Origin: Luscinia megarhynchos
Lineage: Eukaryota > Chordata > Aves > Passeriformes > Turdidae
Direction of reading: 5' to 3'
NCBI GenBank assembly: GCA_034336665.1
Contig: CM067590.1
Span: forward strand, 2,699,748 to 2,763,747
DNA length: 64,000 nucleotides
This document shows positions 26,050-38,704 of the stretch, in pieces. Under the pieces are notes generated by a model. It did no database searches. It was not told the origin of the DNA and saw nothing but the letters and a program-made list of their open reading frames with translations. The position numbers and the translations under genes are program-made. Each line of letters begins with the position of its first letter. Positions within the stretch are counted from its first letter, which is position 1.

Positions 26050-29000
26050 TTTTATGTTTTTCTATTAAAAATTTGAACAAGGAAGGTCATCCCATAGGAC
26101 AGTAACCCTCCAGTGGGACTGAGGGGTAGACAGACCCTGAGGATGCTTCAGGACCCCCCAAATCCCTCAGCACAAACCAGAGACCCCCCAAAAGGCCCTG
26201 CAATGAAGGTGTCTCCAGCACGAAACATTCTCCTTGTCATGGGCTCCCCGAGTATTTATTAGAATATTTTATCATATCTGAGGGAGGCAAACTCAGCCCT
26301 GCTTGATCTCCTCCAGTTGCAACTCCCTTTTGAAAGGGATGTTCGTACAGGGAATGACCTGCTCCGTGAATAAATTGACTCTGCCTTAGTCTCTCCCCGT
26401 CCTGGAATGTTGTGGAGACAAGGGTGGGCTGGAGAGGCTGCTTTGCATAATTAATATTTATCACTCCATCCCCAACAAGCACAATCCCCCCCGTTCATCC
26501 CCAAAAGAGTGGGGGGCTGTGTTGGCAGAGGGGAGGCAGCTCCTTCCCTTTGGAATTCTCATTTTTGGGCTCCTGGCGAGGGCTGCAACCCCCACCATGG
26601 CACGCATAGACACCCGTGGGTGGGCACGGGGTGGGCACGGTGCTGGATCCAGCCAGAGATGGTGTGGGAATTGGGCAGCCTCCATCCTCTGCACACCCAA
26701 AATCCCCGTGAGGCAGGGGGTGGCTTTTTGAGCAGCTGTCCCCAGCCGGGACCCCAAGGTGCAGCTCCAGCCCTGGCAGCGGGAATTGTCCCGTTCTCTG
26801 CCGGCTTGGTGGGACGGTGGGGCTGGATCCGTGCCTCCAGCCTTTTGTCTGCGGGAGAGGAATTAATTATTTTGTTCTCTCATTACCCTGGACTAAAAAT
26901 CCATTTCTGAGCAGCATAAATTTAGGTGCCTGAAGTGGCTATTTTAACATCCCGGGAAATATTTCTCTCCCTCTCTCGCCCTTTTCCCAATCATTTCTGC
27001 CTCATTGGCAGCCATCGACGTTCCGGATGAAGCACAAGATGGAGGGACATTATCCAAACACGGCCAAAAAGCCCTTCCAGGATGGAAAACGGGATGGCGA
27101 GGCTGAAGCGAGGTCCCCACGCTCACCCCAAAACCCCCGAACCCCTCGGGCTGGGAGTTTGGGACAAATCCCAGCGCGGGCAGAGCGGAGTCTGAGAACG
27201 GCCCCGTGAGGGACCGGCCGCCTCCGTGCGCTGCTCAATTGTTTGGAACATAAAATGGAAATTAATACATGGGGCGACCCCCTCCCCCGGCAACCCCCCG
27301 CTCCCCCCAGCGCCGCTCGCCTCGTTAATTGAACGGCGCGAAGCAAATGAGGTCAGAGCTCACTTGAGCCAGACAAGGACACGGGAACACGCGCGGCTGC
27401 CGGCGAGGCCGGGCTGTACCTGCCCGTGTTTAGCATTCCTGCCGGGATCCGCTCATTAAAAACCTAAAAGGCGGCTTAAGCATCCCATTAGAGCCGAGCC
27501 GGACTCTGAAGCCTCCCCAGTTTGCGGGGAGAGCGGCCCCGCAGCCGGGCACTGGGAGGGGGTTTGCGGTTCCTGCCCCATCGACGGCTCTTCGAGGGGT
27601 TCTGGAGCTTTTCTGGGGGATCTGGATCTCTTCGGGGCGGTTTGGAGCTTTTCTGGGGGTCCCTCGAGGCAGAGGCAGGAGAGGTGCTGGAGGTGGGATG
27701 CTGCTGCTGGGTCAGGCTCCTGCTGCTGGGGACCCCCCGGACCCCTCCCTGCCCCCCAGTCTCCTCTCTTTCCATGGAGATCCCCTCAGCAGAGCTTTGG
27801 GAACAGTTCCCACGCTGTGCCTCAGTTTTCCCAGCTCTGGCAGGGCCTTGGCTGTGGGTGCTGACCCTTCCCATTTTCCAGTTGTCCCCAGGGATGTTCC
27901 TGGCATTGATTCCTCCTCTGGAGTCAGCCCCTGCTGCTGTGGGACCCCCACTGGCCATGGATCACCAGGATTTTGGGAAGAGGATCCCTGTGGGACCCCT
28001 CCCAGTCTCCCCTCACCCAGGGCAGCCCAAGGGACTCTGTGCCAGGGTTGTGACACCAATCCCACGGGATTCACTGCTCCTGTGGCACTGGATGCTGTCA
28101 CTCCTCCAGGGGCCAGGTGGGGACCCCACTCCTGGTGTTCCATCCCAAATAGGACCCTAGAAAGTGGGGGGCACTCTGAGCCACCCCAGAGCTGCTCAAT
28201 GCCCCAGACAGGAGCACCCACACTTTGAGGCCTCTTTCAGGTGGCACCTGAGAGCCACCTTGTGCCACCTCCTCGGGGCTTTGGCTTCCCCAGCCTCTCC
28301 ATCCTCATCCCAGTGACCTCAAGGAGCCAACACAGAGCCCACCCAGCATTTCCCCTCTCCAGAGAGCACTCAGCCATCCAGCATTCCCTCTTTCCCAGCA
28401 TCTCACTGCATCCTCCTCCACTTCCTCCCTCTTCCCTTTCACCCTCTCTTCCTTCTTCTTCTTTTAAAGACAAGAAATGAGTTGTCTTCCCGCAGATGTG
28501 ACTAAAAGCACTCTGGAAATGTCAGCCACTGCTGGAAAGGGACCCAGATAACATTTAGCTTTAGGTAAGAGAGTAGATTTTCTCTGCACTAATTCATATT
28601 TATAAGCTCTCGTGTTCCCGGGGAGAGCGCGGCGCTGATGGCACTCGCTGATTGCCAGCGCGAGGAGCAGGGAATTGTTTTCATATCCGAGATTAAAGAG
28701 TGGTTTCTGCTCCCAGTGGCACCTGTGTATTTACACTGGTCATTCTCAATTCATTCTTATAAGATTAAGACTGGAAATGGGAAATGGTTATAAAGTGCCG
28801 AGCCCGGAGGGGTGGGGGGACGTGACAGGGACGGGACCCTCCACCGGGAACAGCCCAGCCCCAGGAGGGGCATGAGGGCTCTGCTCTCCTTGGGTGGGAA
28901 AACTCTGTCCAGAGGGAAATTCCTCATCCAGATCCTACGGGATGGTCACTCTGAGTGACCCCAGCAGGGATGGGTGGGATGGATGGGCAAGGACAGCTGG

Positions 29001-30365
29001 AGCAGCTTGGGCAGCGGGATGGACACAAGCATGATTAGCTTGTGTCCAGATTCTCAGATTAGCTGAGAGTTTTATTCCTATTAAGATTAAGTAAAAGATT
29101 TATTTCTATTAAGATTAGGTGAAAGATTTATTTCTATTATGACTCGGCGGAAGATTTATTTCTACTATTATTATTTTTCGACACATCCCAGGGTTTGTGT
29201 CAGCTGATTAAAAGCAAACAAGTAAAGCTCCTCTTCTCTGCGGTGGATCAAGGATTTGGGAACTTTTAGAGCTTTATTTAGTTTTTCTCTGTTTTATTTA
29301 ATTTTTTTTTTCTTTAATCGTGTTTGCGAAGTGACTGAGCAGCTCTGGAGAGAGTCAGAGCATAAACATGCGGGGAAAGAGGGAAAAAAAACCGGCTTGT
29401 GTCAGGGATTGAGGGGCTGGAATTAGGGGGAGGAAGGGGCAAAAAAAAAAAAAGGGGGGGGGGAGGAGGCGGTGGGAGGATGCAGGAGGGGTTCGGAGTG
29501 GAAAGGGAAAAAGGCGAAAGGAGAAACAAGACAATGGCAGAAGGCACCCCGGGGACTTCCTGAGAGGTTTTAGAAATTCAAAATACGCCTTAGAGCCTCA
29601 AAGCTGTGTCAGTCACAGCCCCGGCGCAGGGATCACTAAGGCTGCGGCCAAACAATACCAGATTGTGTGAGGAAGGTGGGAAAATCGGGGGTCTCAGCGG
29701 CTCCCGCTCACACCAGCGGTTCCGCCCGTCAAGCACGCGTTCCACATGAATCAATTCTGGACAGAGCCGCGGCATAATCCCCGCCAGCCTCGCTATGACA
29801 ACTTGAAGGAGAATTCGGCGGCTGAGTGACAGCAGACGGAGAACTGACAAGGCAAAAGGCCGCAGGACTTTCCTGCCCTTTTTTCCGTTTTTTTCTTCTT
29901 TTTTTCTTTTCTGTTTTTTTTTCCCCTTTCATTCTCGCTTTCCCTTCCCTCCCCATCCCAGTAACTTTTCCCGGGCGGCCCCTCAGGACGCGCACGAGTC
30001 TCCTGCGCTGCTGCTGGAGGCAGAGGGGCTTCACTTCCTCTGCGCAGCCCCTCTGCCCTTTCCCTGCTCCCGGAGACCCTTCCCACAGCGGGATGCTCGG
30101 GCTCCGGTCACCTCTGCCACCCAGGAGGGACACGGGGCTGTGACCTCCAGCCAGGGTGCTGGTGACAGGGGACACGTGGCGCCTCGCTGCAGCTGCAGCA
30201 CAGGGTATGGGACCCCCAAACTGGGGGCTCTCCGCATCCCCTGTGGGGCTGGAGGGGCAGGGGGAGCCTGGCAGAGCAGAGGGGCTCCCCCAGCCCACGC
30301 AGTGAGGTTTTAATTACTCCAGGCTCGTTATCAGAGGGGTGTAATGAGCCCTGTGAGTTTTCCAG
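26050..30365. other. Intergenic sequence with candidate conserved elements
   Basis: No gene supported. AT-richer unique islands with TAAT or homeodomain-like cores stand out at about 26240-26490 (ends GCATAATTAATATTTATCAC), 26855-27010, 28480-28800 (CACTAATTCATATTTATAAG; TTCTTATAAGATTAAGAC) and 29020-29350. Conservation is inferred only. Confidence 0.35.
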
Positions 30366-30374
30366 TTAATCCTG

Positions 30375-30756
30375 TGTTGCTATAGGCAGAGAAAGGTGAA
30401 TAATAACGACAAACGACTTTTTAGGCAAGAGAAGCAAAGGAAGCATTTTATTGAAAAACCAAACCATATTTATGGAGTGGTTTGCAAACCTCAAACAGGA
30501 CAGTTCATTTGACAATGGAGAAAACATCTCTTGCCATGTACATCACTAAACTGTCCCTCAATCAACACCAGGTGCTAATTTCTGTTTATTAATTCCTTTC
30601 CATTTACAAGAAATCTATCATCCTGGGAAAGGCTCAAACCAGAGCTGAGAAACTGTCACAGGCTAGGAAAAAAATCTCCCAGCCTGAGAAAGAGAAAACT
30701 CAGAACCTGAGAAAAGGCCTGGCTAAAATCTGCCTAGGCCCTCAGCAGCGTCCACA
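30375..30756 (-). mobile_element. Solo LTR of an endogenous retrovirus (ERVK-like), copy A
   Basis: 382 bp, minus orientation, TG at one end and CA at the other, with perfect 6-bp target duplications ATCCTG at 30369-30374 and 30757-30762. Contains a TATA-like ATAAATATGG and an AATAAA about 60 nt before its 3' end. Closely related to the LTR at 48185-48571. A 6-bp duplication fits beta-retrovirus-type ERVs. No internal viral genes. Confidence 0.85.
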
Positions 30757-30762
30757 ATCCTG

Positions 30763-33670
30763 GGCTAGGGTCACTCACATGGGAGTGTTGGAGGGGTCCT
30801 GACAAATCCACCCCCGACCCATGGGACCTGGGCAGCACCCACCACATTGTGCCAGCAAAGCCACCAGCGGAGCCAGCGCTGGGCTGGGGGCCAGGGAGGG
30901 TTTCTGGGGAGGGGACCTGCACCCCTGAGCTGCTCCAAGCCAATATTTAAAGATTCCAGTGGTTCGAGCTGCTCCTGCATCCCCTCAGCTGAAGGAAGCA
31001 CTAATCACCTCCCTGCGTCACCCTCCCCCCCGCGCTCCCGCCTCGTTAGGTAAACGAGTGCATTATTAATAATCATATCAAGGATAAAAAGTGCTTTTGT
31101 CACCTCTGGATCTCGCTCCTTTCCAGGCTGCCCTGTTCCGGTTCCACTTGCCTGCTCGGGGAGGAAGGAGGGAGAAAGGAAACTAATTAAAAATTGCCAG
31201 TGTCTTATGTCGGAGCGTTTGGGTGCGTTGGGTGGTGAAAGACGAGTGGCTTGTTGCAAGAAAATCAATTTTACAGTTACAGGAGCAGAATAAATAGAGG
31301 TGGTGCGTTAAGGCAGGAGGATGAGCAGCCTCTGAGGGCTCCAGCTCCGCGGGGATACGGGATGAGCCATCCCCGGATGCTCTGGGTGTCTCCGTGTCCC
31401 CATCCCGCCCCATCCCAGCTCCAGAACCCGGCAGAAAGTTTTGCACAGAACTCGGTGAAAAAACAGAACTCCTAAATTCAGGCTGAGCACCGCAGACTGG
31501 GCAGAAATTAGGGATTTTTTTTCCCCCAGGAAAAGCAGTATTAGGTGCCAAAAGCCACCCAGAGTGTGGCTGTGAGGATTTGGGGGGGCCACCCCATCCC
31601 GACCCCGGGCAGCTCCGGCACGTCCCGCCTCCCGCTCGGAATCCATTCCCATCCCCGCCGCACGAGGCTCCATCTGTATTTTATTCCTCTCGCCTCTCCG
31701 CAGGCCTGTGGCTAAAATCTATTGGTTTCGTGCACGATTTCATTGTCTTTTTTGGGGTCAGGGAAACGGCGAAGCAGCCAATTCCCCTTGGCGGGGGGGT
31801 TAAACGCTGCTCGCCCCGCGCAGCGATCCCGCGGGGGCCACGGTGCCTGGGAATGAGGGAGCAGCAGCCGGGGGTCCCCGACCAAAATGACTTTTATGCT
31901 AAACGGGATGCGGGGGGCGGGAGCAGCGCAGGGGGTCCCGATTTGGGATCTCGCTGCTGCTTCCCGAGCCGTGGGCTGGGACCCCTCCTGCTCCGCTGGA
32001 TGCAGCAATCCCTTCCCAGCTCCAGAGCTCTTTTCCCAGCTCTGTATCCCGCTTTTTTCCCCCTTCCCGGCCTGCCTGGGCTCGGTGTCCCTCCCCACCC
32101 TGATCCCATCCCCATCAGGATTGTCCTTGCTTTGCTCGTCACACCAGGACGCGCCGATCCCTAATCCTCAAATCGTCCCTCGCCGGTTTTACATCCATCT
32201 CTAAGCTTCTCATAATAGATTCATTTAAAAAAATTAAAAAAATTAAAGAAGGGAAGGAAATAAAAAACCCTCTGTGAGTTATTAGGGGATATTTTGGTTT
32301 TAATTGAAAAGTATCCAGAGCAGGGGTGCTGGATCTGAATCCTCCCCAGTGTGAGGGATGGGACCAGTTTATCCCACAGGTCAGGATCATCCCATTCCTG
32401 GGAAACAGAGGAGGGAAGGAGTGAAGGACTCCCCGCTGGGGTCAGGGGTTCCCAGAGCATTGTGGGGGGTGGGGGGGGGACAGATCCCGCTCTGTGCCAT
32501 GGATCCCTGGATCTCTGGGATGGTGTTTGTGGAACCATCGCTCACCTCCCGAGATATCCCTGGAATTTGCTGGGCTGGGATCTTTTTGGCCTGGAGCTGC
32601 CTCGAGCAGGCTCTGGCCTGAGAAAAGGGAGGTCTCTGGGTGAATCAGCATTTCCGAGCTGTGCCAGCCATCCCAAATCCCCGCTCTCCATTAGCACCTA
32701 ATAAAAACGGAGCTAATTATGAATTAGCGCGGGATGAAAATGTTTTGGTTTCTGTTCCCCGAGAGCTGCTCAAACCCCTCGGCCAATTTGGAAAGAGGAA
32801 TGGACAGGATCACTCGGCCCCAGGGCCAGCGAGATGCTGCTGGGGGGACAGAGCTGGGGACACCCAGAGCTGGGAGAACGTGGAGCTGGGTGCACTCAGA
32901 GCCCAGGGCAGAGCTGGGGGCACACTTAGAATTTGGGGAACCACCAGGGCTCCACTGAAGGAGGGACCCCTGCAGGAGGCACATTGGGGTCAGCAGCATC
33001 CCCAGGACCGTCAGAGCATCCTCTGCCCACATGTCCCCGCCCGGCTGCGAGTGGCACAGCGGCTGCCCCGGTGCCCACGACCCCTGCCCGGGGTGGCCTT
33101 TTTGGGGTCCAGAAGCCCCCCTGGGCCACCAAGAGCAGCCAGGGCTGGCCGCGGGCAGCACCGAGCGGGTAGCCCCAGGCTGGCACCCGGCTCGTCTCGT
33201 CCGGGCGAGGAGCTCGTTGTGGATTCACGGCACTCCCCGGCATAAATGGGTTTAAACTACCTTAAGTGTTTCAGCAGGGAACTGGCGCTGGCGGTGTAAC
33301 ACTGTATTACCACAGCATTAGGAGTGAAGTATTGATCCTAATCCCCTGGTTCAAAAATAGGATTATCAGAAGGGGAGGGGAGGGAGGGAGGGGGTGCGGG
33401 AGGATCCCCAGCCCCAGCCCCACAGACCCGGTCCCTGCGGTGGAGGGAGAGGTCGGGGCACGGCTGTGGCACCTGGGCTATCACAGCGGTGTCCAGGTGT
33501 CTCTGGAATGGCTGCGTCCCTCCGGATCCCGCTGCGCCCCGCAGGAATTTGCGCACCCCGAGTTCTCTGGGAAGGGGCGCGGGGTGAGCGGGAGCTGTGA
33601 CCGCAGCTTCTCCTGCCGCAAACCAGCTCGGCTGGCAGCGACCGTGGCTGGGGCGGGTCCGTCTGGCTGT
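30763..33670. other. Intergenic sequence
   Basis: No gene supported. An AT-richer block at 31040-31300 (GCATTATTAATAATCATATC; AACTAATTAAAAATTGCC) looks like a regulatory element. ORFs at 31580-32164 and 32640-33245 show no recognisable domain or splice pattern. Confidence 0.4.
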
Positions 33671-33672
33671 GT

Positions 33673-34008
33673 CCACTCCCACTCCCATTCCCATTCCCAT
33701 TCCCACTCCCACTCCCACTCCCACTCCCATTCCCATTCCCACTCCCACTCCCACTCCCATTACCATTCCCATTCCCATTCCCACTCCCACTCCCATTCCC
33801 ATTCCCACTCCCACTCCCATTCCCATTCCCATTCCCATTCCCATTCCCACTCCCACTCCCACTCCCACTCCCATTCCCATTCCCACTCCCACTCCCACTC
33901 CCGCTCCCTGCCCTTTCCCGTTCCCTCCCGCTCCCCTGCTTCCCATTCCCATTATTCCCATTCCCATTCCCATTCCCATTATTCCCATTCCCATTATTCC
34001 CATTCCCA
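33673..34008. repeat. Hexamer array (CCCATT/CCCACT)n
   Basis: About 38 hexamers alternating CCCATT and CCCACT, then a degenerate part with ATT insertions to 34008. A GATT array follows at about 34051-34088. Confidence 0.95.
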
Positions 34009-34784
34009 ACTCCCCGACTGATAGATCCCCAGGCCGATGCTCCTCTTGGATTGATCGATTGATTTGATTGATTGATTGATTGATTGACCGATGGAGCGAA
34101 CCCGGCCAGGGCCTCGAGAATTTCCCTTGCTACTCCTCCTTTTACTTCTTTCCCCTCTGGGGCTCCGCGAGGCGGGAGCAGCTGCTGCGGCGGGGCACAG
34201 GGGGATGAGGAGGCTGCGAGCAGCGGGGTTACAACAGGGTTACACCGAGGAGCGAGGTGGCACAAGGAGCAGGTGACACCGAGGAGCTGACACGGTGCCC
34301 CGAACCCGCGGTGCTCCCAGACCCGCGAAGCCCCAGGGTTGGTGGCTCTGGTCAGTCAGTGATGGAGGGAGGGTGGATTCCCTGGATTCCCCGGATTCCC
34401 CGGGGCGTGTCCCGCTTTCCGGGGCACCCAGCTGGATCCGTCTCCTCACTATAAATTAATGTTCAGGACAGAGGCTGGGCAGGGTTTCCAGAAGGGCAGG
34501 AGAAAAGGGAGGGTCTGTGCAGCCCCCACCCCATCCTGCCCCGTCTATCCCAGCCCCGTTTTTTCTTGGACCGGAGCCAGTCCCAGGGTGACCCCCCCCG
34601 GCCCTCCCGGCGCTCCCCTCCCTGGCCACGGCCTCTCCCCGCCTGGCTGACTCTCCATACAGTTCCCATTTCACTCCTAATCTCCTCTCTTAGTTTTTAA
34701 TCCCCTCTCTCCTCCCAGGCTGCCTTTCCCTGTCCTCCCTCGTCTCCTCTCCTTCCCTCTCCCTTCGCCTCCCTCTCCCCGCAA

Positions 34785-34945
34785 GACAAATTACCCTTAA
34801 TGATATGCTGAAGGCCATGACACCCATGTTGTCTCTTTGTCATCCTTCGCGGTGCAGCGTGAAAAGATAATACAAACCGCGGCACTTATCTACAATTGAG
34901 CGCCAAGACAACCTGCTAATCCCTTAATAACGCGGCGCCGGCCCC
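34785..34945. other. Candidate conserved noncoding element
   Basis: Unique block with TTACCCTTAATGATATGC, AAAAGATAATACAAACC and CTGCTAATCCCTTAATAAC inside GC-rich sequence. Inferred regulatory role. Confidence 0.3.
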
Positions 34946-35139
34946 ACGGCTGCGCTCCCGCCGCTGAATGCCAAATCGGCCAAATCGCCGCCGCTGCCAG
35001 AGCCCTGCTCGGGGTGCCCCGGGACCCGGCGGGGACGTGGTGCCACTGAACGGGGGGGAAAAGTCGGTACTGGAGCCGAAAGGTGCGGGGAGAGGGTGGG
35101 AGATGGGCGGCGGCAGAGGGTGGGGGGATAATCAGAGAT

Positions 35140-35640
35140 AGATGGGTGCAAAAGGTTGGGAGATAGGGGAAAATCTTCAATAAATGGGTGGAAAAGGTTG
35201 GGGAGATGGGGGAAAAGCCTCTATAAATGGGTAAAAAAGGGTGGGGAGACGAGATTATAAGTAGCAGAGGGTAGGGGGGAAATCCTCAATAAATGGGTGC
35301 AAAAGGTTTGTGAGATCTTCAATAAATGGACCCAAAAGGATGCGGTGACGAGATCATTGACTGGCAGAGGATGGAGGAAAAACCCCTGTAAATGGACCTA
35401 AAATGTTTGGGATACGGGGGAAAAGACTCGATAAATGGGTAAAAAAGGATGGGGAGATGAGATCATGGAGTGGCAGAGGATGGGGGGAAATCCCCCCTAA
35501 ATGCACCTAAAATGTTGCAGAGATGAGGGAAATTCTCAATAAATGGACCCGAAAGGATGCACTGATGGGACCATGAAGTGGTACAGGATGGGGGAAGGGG
35601 AATTCTCAATAAAAGGATCCAAAGTTGCAGTGTTGGGAGA
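35140..35640. repeat. Minisatellite, AATAAATGGGTGCAAAAGG family
   Basis: About eight degenerate units of 55-65 bp (AATAAATGG, AAAAGG, GGGGAGATG, GGGGAAAA). Two longer related segments of about 170 bp follow at 35740-36000, sharing CACATCTGGRCATCCCAGAG. Confidence 0.85.
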
Positions 35641-36164
35641 GGAGAGTGGGAGCGTGGGGTGGGTGCCAGCTCCGAGGGGGAAGAGGCCGATCCCCGTGGG
35701 CCCCATCCTGATTCTGCTGATGCCCACAAAAACCCATCCCAGATGGCTGATCCCTGTCCAGCTGCGACCTGCAGGACTTCTGGGCACATCTGGGCATCCC
35801 AGAGGGGTTTGTGCCTCGTGTCCATCCGCAGAATCCCAACTGGAAATGTGGGATCAGGGTCAGCCCCACGGGAAAAGGTGTGACATCCGTGCAGATCTCA
35901 TCTCAGCACAGACTCGACGTTCACCAACATCTGGCCACATCTGGACATCCCAGAGGGGTTACATTCGATGCCTACCCAGAAATCCCGCCGGAGAAAGCGG
36001 CAGCCGCGATGGGGACACCGGGGGACACCGGGACGCGCCGTGTCCGGCATCCCCCGCCCCACACCGCCCTGACGGACAGGAATTGCCGCTTAATTTCCGG
36101 CTCCTTTTCCCCTTCCCACCCCCGCCGTGATTTACCTCTCCCCAGAGGAGCCCAAAAGCTGTAA

Positions 36165-36430
36165 ACACACTTTTATTTGTCAGTCGCGTCCCCGCAGCCG
36201 CGCGGCTGTTGGGAAGGTAATAAATGATTCCGGTCCTCTTGGCTTGATGATGTCGGGATTAGGAGCCCTACATATTTTATGGAAACCTCTACATGATCTT
36301 CCTTGATAAATCATTTAAATAGGAGTGTCTTTTCTTGGTGTGGGATATAAAATATTTACTGGAGCGGGTGAAGGCTGTTCATCCGTGTTTACCCTCCCGC
36401 TTCCCAACCTGGCTCTGGTGACAAACAGCT
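36165..36430. other. Candidate conserved noncoding element
   Basis: Unique AT-rich block (GGTAATAAATGATTCCGG, CTACATATTTTATGGAAACC, TCCTTGATAAATCATTTAAA). Typical appearance of a developmental enhancer in a gene desert; inferred. Confidence 0.35.
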
Positions 36431-36489
36431 CAGCCCTTCGCCGGCTCAATGGCACCTCGGCTGTGACACGGGGACAGGCTCCTTAGGGC

Positions 36490-37030
36490 TGAAAGCTGGG
36501 AATTTCGGGGATTTATGTGTTCCCCCAGCTGGTTTTTGCTGTAAAAATAAGTGATTTTGCTGCTGCAGCAGAGCATCCTCCCCGTAGCGCCCACCAGCCC
36601 TGTGCCAGGGTGTGTTTGCCATGGGGTGATCAGCTCCAGCCTGCAAAACCGGGGTTCTCATCGGGATGGGAGATCCCTCAAGGGGAATTTCAGGGATTTA
36701 TGTGTTCCCTCAGCTGCGTTTTGTTGCTAAAAGAAATTATTTTGGTGCAGTAGCAGAGCATCCTCCCTGTAGCACCCACCAGCCCCGTGCCAGGGCGGTG
36801 CACCCATGGCAGGACCAGCTCCAACCTGCAAAACCGGGATGGCCGAAAGGACAGGAGCTCACCAAGGGGAATTTCTGGCACCAATGCATCCCCCAGCTGC
36901 ATTTTGTTGCATAAAGAAATGATTTTGGCCCAGCACCCCAGAGCATCCTCCCTGCACCCCTCACCAGCCCCCTGCCAGGGAACGTTTTCCAGCAGCTCCA
37001 ACCTGCAAACGCGGGGTTCTCTAACATCTC
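36490..37030. repeat. Three tandem copies of a roughly 185-bp unit
   Basis: Copies start near 36500, 36688 and 36870, each with GGGAATTTC, a CCCCAGCTG...TTTTG segment, AGCAGAGCATCCTCC, CACCAGCCC...TGCCAGGG and GCTCCAACCTGCAAAAC. No coding evidence. Confidence 0.88.
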
Positions 37031-37109
37031 CCGCATTCCCGAGGCTGGATCCCCCCATCCCTGCCCACCTCGTCCCCACCTTCAGCCCCGGCATCCTCCG
37101 CAGCGTCCT

Positions 37110-37420
37110 GCTCCCCTCTCCATTAGCATTCATCGCAATTCTTTTCATTTGTTACCTGGCAGGGGAATGAAAACACGTTGTTCCCCGCAGCGGGGGGTTT
37201 CCTACGGCGAGCCCCAACTTTTCAATCATTCCTTGGCAGCGCCGTGGCAGAGCGCGGCCCCCCCGCCCCCCGGGCAGGAGCCGGCGCTATTAAAAGGCTC
37301 ACCCAGGGGCATGTATTTTCCATAAGACGCCGTGTACATGCTGTGCAACATTCAGGAGGATCATGCTGGAGCAATTGGTCCGGATATAATGCCGGTTACC
37401 TTGCGAGAGAGGAGCTCCGA
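37110..37420. other. Candidate conserved noncoding element
   Basis: Unique blocks CTCTCCATTAGCATTCATCG and GGCGCTATTAAAAGG followed by GCATGTATTTTCCATAAGAC and GGTCCGGATATAATGCCGG. No exon visible; inferred regulatory element. Confidence 0.35.
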
Positions 37421-37589
37421 GGGGAATAGATGCTCGCTCCGTGCCTGGGGGAGAAATCGCTCCCCGGCAAAGCTCGGGGGCGGCAATGCCGACGCTCGCC
37501 ACCAGGTCCGTGTCTGTCGCCAGCCAAACCGGGCTCGGAACGGGGGCAAAGGCGCAGGGAAGGTGGCCTGGGGGTGGGTGAGAGGCAGT

Positions 37590-37885
37590 GACCTCCCGAG
37601 GGAGGTGCCCTCACCCATCGCATCCATGGGATACTGGGAAGAAATCCTTCCCTGCGAGGGTGGTGAGGCACTGGAATGGATTTCCCAGAGAAGCTGGGGT
37701 TGCTCCATCCCTGGAAGTGCCCAAGGGCAGGTTGGACGGGGCTTGGAGCAGCCCGGGACGGTGGGAGGTGTCCCTGGGACAGTGCATGGTGTCCCTGCCC
37801 AGGGCAGGGGTGCAATGAAATGAGCTTTAACGTCCCTTCCCACCCAAACCATTCTGGGATTTGCTGATTCGATGATTCCCAGGAA
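37590..37885 (+). mobile_element. CR1-type LINE fragment
   Basis: Forward CR1 3' end: GAGGTGCCCTCACCCATCG, GGATTTCCCAGAGAAGCTGG, TGCTCCATCCCTGGAAGTGC, ending in CCATTCTGGGATTTG and a GATTCGATGATTC tail like the CR1 terminal 8-bp repeat. Confidence 0.92.
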
Positions 37886-38324
37886 GCCTCCAAGGACGGG
37901 GGCTGCAGCAGCCCCCTCCCACCCCCCTCGCCCCCTCCTCTTCCCGGGGTGGGGGGAATTAACAGCTCAACAAAACCAAATGTCCAGAGGCCTGAAAAGT
38001 TCCATTTCCTGCGCGGGGGGCTGAGCACAATTACACACCCGGCTGGGCCAGCTCCTGCAAATCCATGGCCACAAAGGGCCGGGGGTTCGTGACCCGCCCC
38101 CCCACCAGCCCCCGCATCCCCACCCCCCGGAGGCAGCGGTTGTTGTCTCCTCGCCTCCCCGCTCTGTTTCCATAAATCATCCCCCGCTCCGGGATTCTCC
38201 AGGTGCTCTTCAGCTGGCAGTTTGTTCCAGCAGCGCTCCTGCTTGTACAGCTTGTACCTATCAGGAGATAAGGACGGGAGGAGAGGGATGGCCGGGCGGG
38301 CGGTGACAGCCGGAGGGGACACCG

Positions 38325-38700
38325 GGGCGGGAGGGACATCCCGCATCACCTGAGTGCTGGATCTGGGGCAGGAGGGACATCCCGCACCCTCTGCGGGCCG
38401 GATCCGGGGCAGGAGGGATATCCCGCATCACCTGAGTGCTGGATCTGGGGCAGGGGGGATATCCCGCACCCCCTGTGAGCTGGATCTGGGGCAGCGGGGA
38501 TATCCCGCACCCCCTGTGAGCTGGATCTGGGGCAGGGGGGATGACCCGCACCCCCTGTGAGCTGGATATGGTGCAGGAGGGACATCCTGCACCCTCTGCG
38601 GGCTGGATCCAGGGCAGGAGGGTCATCCCGCACACCCTGTGAGCGAGATCCGGGGTAGGAGGGACATCCCGCACCTCCTGTGAGCTGGGTCTGCCAATCT
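38325..38700. repeat. Minisatellite, GGGCAGGAGGGACATCCCGC family
   Basis: About nine 40-bp units (GAGCTGGATCTGGGGCAGG, GGGATATCCCGCACCCCCTG). Confidence 0.93.
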
Positions 38701-38704
38701 CAGT

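Noticed and set aside
24307..26080. Long ORFs (up to 438 codons) over 24.3-26.1 kb
   Set aside because: CpG island plus GGGAATGG minisatellite; no recognisable domain, and frames are open on both strands.
33266..34265. ORFs encoding SHSHSH, PIPTPT and NGNGSG repeats
   Set aside because: All three frames of the CCCATT/CCCACT hexamer array are open; no start context or splice evidence.
37270..37420. Possible promoter with TATTAAAAGG
   Set aside because: No exon, CpG-island structure or ORF follows on either strand; kept only as a candidate conserved element.
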